Part shown: positions 35,401 to 44,107 of the stretch, in pieces
Position numbering within the stretch: the first letter of the stretch is position 1
Layout of the letters: every line of letters begins with the position of its first letter
NCBI RefSeq assembly: GCF_001949145.1
Contig: NW_019091359.1
Location: forward strand, 94,713 to 158,712
DNA length: 64,000 bases
Direction: 5' to 3'
Source of the DNA: Acanthaster planci
Taxonomy: Eukaryota; Echinodermata; Asteroidea; Valvatida; Acanthasteridae
Program-made: the position numbers and the translations under genes
Notes under the pieces: generated by a model
What the model was told of the DNA's origin: nothing
Database searches by the model: none
The model's input: only the letters and a program-made list of their open reading frames with translations

Positions 35401-38400
35401 TGAATTAAGGGAGTAAGGAATTAAAATGAATACATGGACATGACTTGAATTATTGGCAGAAATTATTGTCTATTAAACCAGTGCACAATTTGTCTCCTTG
35501 CAGAGAGCTCTTGTCCTCAGAACAGAGCAAAATCTGAGCTCACCAGCAATGACCTGACGGCCTCTGCCCTTCCCATCTTTGGCACCTTCGATGATACCAG
35601 GAAGATCCAGAAGCTGAGAAGAAAAGAACTTTTGATTATCAATGCTATTACTATCAAACTTTAATCTCTATTATAAAGAAAAACAAAAACACTGCCTGGA
35701 GCAGGATTTGAACCTGCGGCCTCCAGAACACCGTACGGTGCTCTACCAACTGAGCTATCCAGCCCTAAGTTGGTGGCTCTTCCCATTTGTCAATATCTTT
35801 GTTTGGGGGGTGCTAGCCAGAAGCTAGTGACAAATGGTACAGCCACTAACAGGGCTGGACCGCTCAGTTGGTAGAGCACCGTACGGCATTCCGGAGGCCG
35901 CAGGTTCATATCCTGCTCTGGTCAATTTCTTTGTTCATCATTATAATCATTTATAGGGCCCCAAGTCAAAATAGAAACGGTTCACCAAGCAGGCAATGAT
36001 TGCCCTTAGTCCTTAATCCGATTCAACAGCAAGTGGGCAATAATTGCAAGAGAGCGTTTCCTGAAAGGGAGTTGGCTATACGGCAACGTCGTTGATGCAT
36101 GCCACCATTTCCCCCACCTTGGCCTTGACTCCCAGCTTACCATGAATGGTTATTGTGCATCAGCTTTGTTGTGTAAATTGGGCCAGTTCATCCACAGGCC
36201 TAGCACAACTTATTCAGAAGGGCGAAGCAATTAATCTCTAAATAAAAGACTAACTCCATTAGAGTCTGCAGGTCTACGTGCATCACTAAGTCTCGTTTCA
36301 TTGAATTAAAGGCCTATTCACACAAGCGCCGATAACAGAGGTCCTGTGTGATGAAATCACATCGATGTTACGATCGCAGAGATATCATGTCGTGTGAAAG
36401 TCTATCTCGGTCACGAAATCGCACGGTTATAACACAGGTCCTGAGCGATCGTCGCAGCGATCGAGACCTCCTCCAAAACTTCGCATCGATGCAAAATCTG
36501 TGTTAAGATCACCGTGATTGGACGTGTGAATGCACAGTGCGATCGTTGCGAGGGTCCTGTGAGTTGATACACCTTGTGGTTGTGCACGGCTTCCTCCATT
36601 TTTATCTAGATATCGGCCTTAGCCATCATCCTAATGACGTCCACCTCAAAAGTCAAGGAAATCTTCTTTTTTCTGTTTTTTTCAAGGTTTTTGGTAAAAT
36701 ACTGTGAAAAACAAAATGACAGAAGTTAACACATGCTTACGTACGTACGAAGCTGGTATCGCACTTGGGGTGTATGTTCCAACGTGTAGTTCATGGCGCC
36801 ACTTATCCAGTATTGAATGTCCATGTGGGCCCTCGTACCGAACTCTACCGAACTACACGTGCTATATAATCCTACCAAATTGCAACAAGCTCGTTTCCCC
36901 ACGATCCATGGGCCTCGACCTGCGCGAGACTCGGGCAAGAAACTGGGGGTGAGTTTGTTTTGTCAAACATTTCGTTTTTGCTGTGAAGCCGCTATCGCTA
37001 GTATAGTACGGGCCGGCGCCGGTTTCCGATCCGCGCCGCGAGCTGCATGCATGATTTCAAAAGAAACTTCCATTTGCAAAAATTGCGAATTTAAAGTTCA
37101 TCTTTGCCGTGCTTTTTGTGCAAAATATATCGCATTTTGCGATGCGAATCCAGCTATTTCCATCACTGCTTTGCTCAGCCATTTCAGACATGTCAGAAGT
37201 TGCAAATCGTGGCGGAACAAGGAATGTCTGCTACGCGATAAACATTGCACTGTGTGAAAGTCGGTGAAGAAATCTCACAGACAGCAAGACACAGACGCTG
37301 TGGCGCCGATTGTCGCAGACATGCATTTTCGGCGTTCCTGTGAAGAGGCCTTTAGATCTGGAGTTTTCTTTCCCAAAATCTAACAATGCCAGGCAGTGAT
37401 TTCCACATTATAGATTTGTCAAAGATTGGAATAGACATTAGACGAAATGGAGAACATTACAGATGCAACAATCACGGGACTTCAAAATCAATCTAAAAAA
37501 GTAAAATAAGAAAAGTCGACTTATGTTGGTAGTTATTAAGGACAGTGTAGCAGACTGAAGGAAAAAAAAATCCATATCCATGCAAACGGTTGTACAAACC
37601 CATCCCCAAACCCGCCAAAATTGTTGACATATCAAGGGGCTGGGGTCCCAGCTGTTGATAAACAGCTCTAATGACCAAACCACCAGCCACAATTGAGTGT
37701 AATCCTTAACCACTTGCTGCCGGGCGGATTTTTCTTGATCCAGACAAAATGCTGGGTCCTTTTCAAGATTTTCCGTATTCAAAATTCTTCAAAAATTCAT
37801 CATTTCATTGAATGGCCGTTTCTACCCACGTGAAGGACTCTTTGGGACTATTCTGAAGCTGTCAGTTAACTTCATTGACTTTTGAATATTTCAATCAGGC
37901 CTGCAGCTTTGGAAAAAGAGCCCAGATTGTGCGGTGTTATGTAAGATCCTTTTGTTCCCGAAACCGGCACAGTGCACTGCTGACCTCTTTTCAATAGGGG
38001 CCAGATTAGCATGCAGCGGTGCTGTGTGGCTCATCGCTGCGGTGGTGGAGAGCTTTCATCCCTGGTGGTAATTCGCTCGCTCTAAATGCCTCAAACCGTG
38101 GTATACTGTTTCAAAACAAGGCTGAATTATCTCCACTACTGAGAGCAAAAAAATATCGGTAATGCCCAGCAGCTCAGTCTTTTGTGCAGAGCATGGTCTT
38201 TTGTTATAAAGCCCAACTCTTTTGTCACAGTTCTGGGCTCCCCTGCTCTGCATATAAAGCCTATGTACTCGAAAACGGGTTGCCCTGCAGGGAGTGGTTA
38301 AAGCTCTCTATTGTTAGAAAACATCACCCAGGACTGGTGTTCATGGAACCACAAGCAATTTAGCTAGTGACTCCCTATCTTGCCCGCTTTACTCTGAAGC

Positions 38401-41400
38401 GGGTAAGGAGCTTACCGTTTATCTATCGTTTCCCACTTCATGAACCGTTTCTAATTTGACTTATTGAGCCTCTAACCACCTAGTCAGTTTCTCTATATTC
38501 TTTGTTTCAAACTTTAATCTCAGAAGAGTATTTCTCGAACAGACAACACTAAAGTCCTGGACCCCCAGCTTGGAACGGGGCCCACTACAGATGGAAACAA
38601 AAAATGTGGTGCAGGCAGGATTTAAAGTCGTGAGTTGATTTGTCAATCTCACGTAAGATCTGGAATATCAATAGTGTAATGTGCTTGAGTTTCATAGTGA
38701 AGTTGCCCCCTCACTTTCTGAGCATGCTAAAACAGTGCCTCGATGTCTTACCTACAGGTAGAATCATTACTTACCTCTGAACATGGGGTCAATGCAATTT
38801 CGACAGAACCTTAATTTCAATTAGACCTGTCATCTAGAGGACTAGGCCAAACAGTGTTGCAGAGGGTGAAAATCATAGCAGTGAAAGACAATTAGATTTC
38901 AGAAGCTCTGATGAGATCAGCCAACCACTTTATGTCCTCACTCTGATTTTTGGGAGAGGCAAGACAGTGCCCTCGATAGTTCCCGCACAGCGCCAATAGT
39001 CGCAGCACTGATGCCAGTCATACCCGCTACATGCCTACCTGAATCTTAGCTCCCTTGTAGCGGATGACACCAGGCACGGTGGTGAGCGTGGTGAACTCAT
39101 AGGCGGCTACTTCAGAGTAGACACCGGCCAGGTTGCTGAGCAGTGTGGATTTACCCACAGAGGGAAAGCCTGAAAAACAAACGCACAAACAGTACACAAG
39201 AGGTGAATTGGGAACCAGACTCATTGGTGGATGCCATTAGAATGGTTGTGAATGTTTCCAAGGGAAAACACTGCACGTTATTGTGCATAATTGATATTTG
39301 CATTTTAGCTCAATATTGTTACAGAATATTAATGATAATCTGATTTCTATTAGGTTTTCAATCCCTAAAATTTACTGTTATGGAGATGAAATACCGGTAC
39401 AAAAGAATACACAATTTTTGATTTCTGTGAAAAATTAACATCTAGCAGCTGTGGTCATGTAAAGGAGCACATAAGTTTTTACCTTACCTACAAATCCAAT
39501 TCTTGCATCTCCGGTTTTTGCAACATCAAAACCTGACGGACAGAACAAAGTCCAACAGAAAAGGGAAGTTTCTAAACTGTTTCCTCTTGTCACAAAATAA
39601 CTTTCGTACATTTCAGGTGAATTTGATTTCATACATGTAGTTAAGCAAACGATAGAGTGAATATTAGCCTATATAAAAGGGCATGCAAGTAGGAATTAAG
39701 AAAAAAAAAAAGAAATTAATTTTCAAACAGCACAAGACTTCTTAGGACAAGACAAGTAGAATCCTGGATGACAAACCTTCCCCTGCTGGGCCACCTCCCC
39801 CTTTGGGGGTGATGAGCTCTCGTCGCAGCTTAGCAAGGCGAGCTTTAAGCAGACCAAGATGTGCACTAGTGGCCTTGTTCTTCTGCGTACGAGCCATCTA
39901 CATGTACATATATATACCAGACAGACAAACAGAGACATGAAGATAAAAATAGAATGACTAGAAAAACAAATTATTATTTTGGCTGCTCATAAAAGTTCAT
40001 TTTCTAGGCTACTCATGGTTTTAGAGGATTTTTCAAGGGAACTAATTTCCGGGCTCCTTTCATAATGCCTCAATTGGATTCAGTGGAAGAAATGCCCAAG
40101 GCTGCCATAAAAAAAAAAATTCTACAGTATACTACTAGAATTACAAGCTGGAGTCTGCAACGCCATGAATGGGACAGAAAGGGTGAGAAAAAGACTGCAT
40201 AAAAACATTTTTTGAATATCAATCCATTACATGAGCAATTCCAGAAATCAGGGGTCCAGAAGTGTGATATTTTTGTGTCCCTGTTACATCTGACCGTTGT
40301 TATTTGACATGGAAATATCACCGGAATTGATTTCAAACTATTACTATTTGTTTGGCGGGTAATTTGCATTAATCCATCACACTTGGAAATTAGAAAATGT
40401 GTTCTGAACTTACAAAATCATATGTCAGATGTGACAGGGACAAAGAAAAAAATGGACTCCTAATATCTGGAATTACCCACATATATTTAATCAAGTGACA
40501 TGGCACAGAATTCATAAAAAAAACAACTTAAATAACTTATATGAATGGAAATATGGGTAGGCCTGTTCAATATCACATGATAATTATTGAAACTGCAATA
40601 TTTGTTTCATATCAAATATCGAATTGAGCCTTTTTTCTTGAATGAAAATATCAGGAAATTCGATACTCCTAACAATCTGGCATTTTACTTCCACTGTTAG
40701 TGGAGCATTGACCGCATTGCTTTCGTCTTGTGGCTTTCCTCGAGTTCAACAAGAACGTACATGGACTAGCAGTCCACGTGCCAAGTTGCTGATCAGCACT
40801 GCAAGTGCACGCTCCAGGCAACTATTGCACCAAGATCCAAGCTGTCTCAATACCCATGCAGCTATGTGACTGATCTTTACATGGAAATAAAGATATTTAT
40901 TTGGACTTTGTGAAAGCTTAATCAGTGTTCTTGTATTTTTCAGTATCCAGAAGTGTCATATTTGTCACTCAAATCACACTTTTATCAATAATGAAAACAG
41001 TGTTTGCAGTTTGATGAACATTAGTTCCAAAAACTCAAACGATAAAGTAACAATGACATGAATTTTGGGAAAATATGGCACACACGGTCATAACCAAATT
41101 TACGGTGTATGTAAAATAGTGGCCAAGTGCATTTGGTTCTGGTACCATGTGGGATAGAAAGCCTCTCGGCCCGTACAAGCAATTAAGTGACAGTGGTCTG
41201 TATGTTTACAAACTCCTAAAAGATCTACAGAAAATAACTTCATTTCCTGAATTCCACTGAAATAAGGCAATTCTGGGCTCCTTTTATTCTCTTGGATTTT
41301 CTGATACACAGCTCCTTACAATGAACCAGTTATCTGTTGCTGCTCCTTGCTTGTACCGTCCATTCATTTTAGACACCCTACTGCGTTTGAGATTTCCATG

Positions 41401-43356
41401 GGCACATTTCAGGGGCATGCACATGGCTGCGGAGGTGCTGAAGTCGACTTTGCTGGTTTACCTTTTGTTTCATCCGACTTAACACCATGGCTACAGATGC
41501 TTTAGATGGTAACCAGTGATGAAAGACGGCACAGCGCGTAATACCGTAATTTCGTTGTTTTCATTTTCACATGTGAATGATACTTCAAGGTTCACGATTA
41601 ACCGTTTTTTACGTATAAAAATATTCAATTTAGTTTTCTTCTCGGTTTGGGGTATTAAAAAAATTTTAGAAATGAATTCAAGTTGGGTTTACCCAATGAA
41701 AAGTAACATTTAGGCCAGTAGGGGCCGACACGCTTCAGGGATCAGTGCCGTGGGCGATCGGACTGTGTGATCAGACTTTATTTTACACAGACCTCGTGAC
41801 GCAACCCTGGGCAGGTGGACGTGAACTCCCCCCAAAAGGACATCATCACAATGATTTCGATCATGGCAATTTTTTCACAATAAAGGCCTATCGGTTTAGG
41901 AAAACATGGATATTGAACAGGCCTTAAAAAAGGGAGAAAAAATTGATAATAGCGTGATGTAGATATTTTTAAAACCCAGACCCACTTGGGGAAAAAGGTC
42001 CCCTTTTAAGGCGACATTCTCTCTTTCTGGAAACTGGTTTTGTCTCCAAATAAAGGGACTCCTCCGAATTCAGGGACAGTCTCCGAGTTGATGAGTGATG
42101 TGCACCTCTACTGACAAGTTGGTTGGCATACGAGTTGGCACGTGTACGAGTTGATCTGTTCCCGATCAACTGTGCACATCAAGTGATTAATTTTACACTC
42201 CACACTGACATTTTTAGTGACAATGATTGATACATTGTCATTGAACACTGATGTCTGAATGAGTTGAGATCAATGACAATGAGTTGACAACGTCAACTCT
42301 CAGCATCAATGTCAAAATTGTCAATGTCAGTGTGGTTGACTGATGCATGCACTCATCTGCTCATGACCTGATGTGATGACATGTATAACTCAGTGTTCAT
42401 ACTAATTACCGTCAGCACGCTACTGACCGCCAACACACTGTCAACACAGCATCAACACTCCAAAACACGTTAAAAATCAAAAGAAACGAAACTCGACCGT
42501 AACGTGTTTGCCGAAGGGATATTTTGCCTAAACTTCAACAGGTTAGACTCAGGAAAATTGCCATTTTATTTCAGCTGAATCGCCTCCTTCGAACAGCTCA
42601 GAAATCAGCTGCCATGTTGCCTCTTGGGTGAATGGGACCATACCATTACGCTAGAGGGGTGGTTATATTACATAATAGAGATACAACGCTTTTTCCTTAA
42701 ACGTTACTATATTTGTATTTTTCTTAAGATTGAATAATTGTCCCTTTTTGTATTTTGACAATAACTGTGTTACACAAAATCTATGATGTTGTTTCTGCTA
42801 TATTTATTTTTACTCTCTTAAAAAGTATTCAATTTATAGCACAGCATATTCACACCTAAATGGTACAGTCCAAGCTCCATGAGGAGGCAAGATGGCGACG
42901 AACAGCCTCGCTGCTAGAGATCTTTTTATTTTCGTGTAAAAAACTCCATTTCGCAAATTGATTTGCGATCTCCAAAACCAACTGGAAAGTCTCTTTCAGC
43001 CCAAATATTACACTTCTATTAAGTTCTATGCCTCTTTTGTGGATTAAAGTTGTATTTTTGGGAAGTTGACGCTGTGTTAACATTACTATCGTGAGTTGAC
43101 GGTGTGTACGGTGTGTATCGTGTGTTGACAGTAATTAGTAAGACCCTAACTCAGGTGAAGGCTGTAGGCCTATCTGTGTATCATGGACAATGATGGAAGC
43201 GTGCCAATTTGACATGTTTGACGTTTCTGCCATTAATTTGATTAAAAATTCACAAATTTGTACGATTTAAAACAAATACCAATCTCTAGTCACTACAAAA
43301 TGTCAAATGAAACAAACCTCGGCTTCTATCTCAGCAATTTTCTCAAGAATCCCCAT
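32399..43356 (-). CDS. DRG1: Developmentally regulated GTP-binding protein 1 (DRG1), complete 10-exon gene
   Basis: Exons 5' to 3': 43318-43356, 39777-39897, 39488-39532, 39039-39169, 35544-35613, 35213-35312, 33527-33782, 32894-33006, 32669-32791, 32399-32498. They join to 1098 nt, 365 aa (human 367). DRG1 is a cytosolic TRAFAC-class (Obg/DRG) GTPase that works with DFRP1 at ribosomes (known). Visible: the N-terminal helix [19 protein letters not shown]1 GFPSVGKST (69-77), G2 region TTLTTVPG, G3 DLPG (115-118), G4 NKID (246-249), G5-like SAHH (269-272) and a C-terminal TGS domain from about residue 292. All key GTPase residues are present. Introns are long and hold several repeats. The start faces RPUSD4 head to head, so the two probably share a promoter. 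Confidence 0.98.
32669..32791 (-). CDS. DRG1: DRG1 exon 9: start of the TGS domain
   Basis: Reads [20 protein letters not shown] then [18 protein letters not shown], the ubiquitin-like TGS fold at the DRG C-terminus. Confidence 0.97.
32894..33006 (-). CDS. DRG1: DRG1 exon 8: G5-like SAHH
   Basis: Reads [20 protein letters not shown] and on to [10 protein letters not shown], closing the GTPase domain. Confidence 0.98.
33115..33305 (+). repeat. Repeat family E, copy 1, in DRG1 intron 7
   Basis: Shares the ordered blocks gtgacatttttg/gtgatatttttg, ctgttaca-ctgacc, ggaaatatcac-g-aattgat, tgtttggc-gg and aaatcatatgtcag with 40255-40470. Confidence 0.7.
33527..33782 (-). CDS. DRG1: DRG1 exon 7: insert region and NKID motif
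   Basis: Contains [34 protein letters not shown] and [17 protein letters not shown], ending in phase 0 at gtgggt. NKID is the guanine-specificity motif. Confidence 0.98.
34328..34882 (-). mobile_element. piggyBac-like non-autonomous element, family A, copy 3 (reverse), in DRG1 intron 6
   Basis: TTAA on both sides (34324-34327, 34883-34886). Inverted ends ctactttgcgccggggg and ccccggggctaagtgg. The internal part reads as the reverse of copies 1 and 4. Confidence 0.8.
35213..35312 (-). CDS. DRG1: DRG1 exon 6: VLDVLKPL segment
   Basis: Reads [20 protein letters not shown] and then [11 protein letters not shown]. The Arg codon at its 3' edge is split. Confidence 0.97.
35544..35613 (-). CDS. DRG1: DRG1 exon 5: G3 motif / switch II
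   Basis: Reads [20 protein letters not shown] then VIA, with the DxxG motif of G3. Confidence 0.98.
35693..35765 (-). repeat. tRNA-like sequence, copy 1 (tRNA-derived SINE head or pseudogene)
   Basis: A-box (tagctcagttggtagagc) and B-box (ggttcaaatcc) are both present at tRNA spacing in 73 nt, and the acceptor arm nearly pairs. The anticodon arm does not form a normal 5-bp stem, so a working tRNA is unlikely. Confidence 0.65.
35852..35924 (+). repeat. tRNA-like sequence, copy 2, head-to-head with copy 1
   Basis: Same core as copy 1 (gctcagttggtagagcaccg, ggaggccgcaggttca) on the other strand. The 5' flanks of both copies are also inverted repeats (agttggtggctcttcccatt against aatggtacagccactaac). 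Confidence 0.65.
36307..37354. mobile_element. DNA-transposon-like element with inverted ends, in DRG1 intron 4
   Basis: The left end taaaggcctattcacacaag and the reverse complement of the right end (taaaggcctcttcacaggaa) match. Length is about 1.05 kb. An inner open frame at 36817-37257 has no recognised transposase motif. No clear target duplication was seen. Confidence 0.65.
37710..38297 (+). mobile_element. piggyBac-like non-autonomous element, family A, copy 4, in DRG1 intron 4
   Basis: 588 bp with TTAA on both sides (37706-37709, 38298-38301). Ends ccacttgctgccgggc and gccctgcagggagtgg. Same orientation as copy 1, with the shared internal block ccagattgtgcggtgttat. Confidence 0.85.
39039..39169 (-). 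CDS. DRG1: DRG1 exon 4: P-loop and switch I
   Basis: Reads [20 protein letters not shown] and then [20 protein letters not shown], almost identical to vertebrate DRG1. Confidence 0.99.
39488..39532 (-). CDS. DRG1: DRG1 exon 3: 45-nt micro-exon before the P-loop
   Basis: Reads [15 protein letters not shown] with both edges in split Gly codons. It is too short to appear as an open reading frame but is required for the frame. Confidence 0.96.
   Translation of the reverse strand, partial: VLMLQKPEMQELDL
39777..39897 (-). CDS. DRG1: DRG1 exon 2: basic helical N-terminal region
   Basis: Reads [20 protein letters not shown] and on to [10 protein letters not shown]. The internal Met14 is the normal residue after AEIEAE in the family, not a start. 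Confidence 0.97.
40255..40470 (+). repeat. Repeat family E, copy 2, in DRG1 intron 1
   Basis: Second copy of the block described at 33115-33305, same orientation, with an extra segment (atttcaaactattactattt) near the middle. Confidence 0.7.
42180..42399. repeat. GTCA/TGAC-dense degenerate repeat tract
   Basis: Many scattered TGACA, GTCAA and GAGTTGA units, including the palindrome gagttgac-aac-gtcaactc at 42281-42299. It lies just left of the inverted-end element. Confidence 0.5.
42400..43141. mobile_element. MITE-like element with tactaattac ends, in DRG1 intron 1
   Basis: The left end tactaattaccgtcagcac and right end (reverse complement tactaattactgtcaacac) match at 17 of 19 bases, followed in both arms by CAACAC-type units. 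Length is about 742 bp, ending 176 bp from DRG1 exon 1. It contains a TISU-like motif at 42888. Confidence 0.6.
43318..43356 (-). CDS. DRG1: DRG1 exon 1: start codon and 13 residues
   Basis: Reads [13 protein letters not shown] and stops at a gtttgt donor. The IAEIEAE segment is identical to the start of vertebrate DRG1, which fixes the start codon. Confidence 0.95.
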
Positions 43357-43542
43357 ATTTAAGGTAAAACTGCGTCAGAGCATCGATCCCACACGTCCAC
43401 ACGACAAACAAAAAGTTGCGAAATATTTTCACTTTGCGAGTCAGGTCTAGTCTCTTGACGACGAATACGAATATTGCTCAGTGACATTTCAGATCTGTGA
43501 AGGTACCTACTTTCATGCTTCCCATAATTCCATAGTTTCAAG
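43357..43542. promoter_or_regulatory. Bidirectional promoter interval between DRG1 and RPUSD4
   Basis: Only 186 bp separate the DRG1 ATG (minus) from the RPUSD4 ATG (plus), so both 5'UTRs and the core promoters must fit here unless upstream exons exist. No clear TATA box is seen. Several CpG dinucleotides lie in the middle. The right edge merges with the RPUSD4 start motif. Confidence 0.75.
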
Positions 43543-43550
43543 ATGGCAGC
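43539..43550 (+). promoter_or_regulatory. TISU/YY1-like start-site motif of RPUSD4
   Basis: The start context is CAAGATGGCAGC, one base from the TISU consensus (S-A-A-S-ATGGCGGC). TISU elements (known) act both as a YY1-type promoter element and as an initiator for mRNAs with very short 5'UTRs, often for mitochondrial or housekeeping genes. Confidence 0.6.
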
Positions 43551-44107
43551 GCCCTTGGTGCGCGTGTTGGTCCTCAGTTGTCACGGTACATTCTACCCGA
43601 GTCTGAGGTGTTTTAGGCACTTTCCGTTAGAAGGTGCAAGTCATATAAAAGATCTACGTTTCTGTCATCCGGTTCGAGCATTTGTATCCCAGTGGTGCCT
43701 TCGGTCTCCAAGAACTTATACCGGCGCCGAAGTTTCAAGCTCGGCCGCAGGGAAATCACGGCATGCACAGCACTCCCCCGGCTCTGCGGTATTCTCAGAC
43801 ACAGAGAGTCGTGCCAGTGACAGTGACGACTTTCAACACGCAACATCTGATCAGCAGACAAGTTCACCCTTTGATGGTAACAGAGAAGGAGAGGTTTCAG
43901 AGAAGGACGTGCGAATTTACAGTGACAAATCATGGGCAAGTGTGCCGCGTAGGAGACGTCAGGAAAAAGAAGTACAGAGTTTGCCGGATGATGCACCAGC
44001 CAACGCAAAAACAGTAGCAATGAAAATCAGGAGGGAGCAGATTTTAGAGAGAAAGATAAAAGAAAAATCAAGATCAGCTTCATCAGATGAGCATAACCAA
44101 AAGAATG
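43543..44107 (+). CDS. RPUSD4: RPUSD4 exon 1: presequence and polar N-terminal region
   Basis: Codes residues 1-188. Basic and hydrophobic at the start, then Ser/Asp-rich, then Lys/Arg/Glu-rich ([15 protein letters not shown]). This part diverges quickly in the family, so assignment rests on the start motif and phase. Confidence 0.88.

Noticed and set aside
35693-35765. Functional tRNA gene
   Set aside because: A and B boxes are good, but the anticodon stem does not pair and the same defect is in the second copy; treated as a tRNA-derived repeat.
36817-37257. Zinc-finger-like gene inside the taaaggcct element
   Set aside because: Several Cys and His residues occur, but no regular C2H2, BED or THAP spacing could be confirmed by eye.
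43613-44020. 135-codon minus-strand frame opposite RPUSD4 exon 1
   Set aside because: Shadow of the real exon; no motif, and the plus-strand frame has start context, splice phase and family match downstream.
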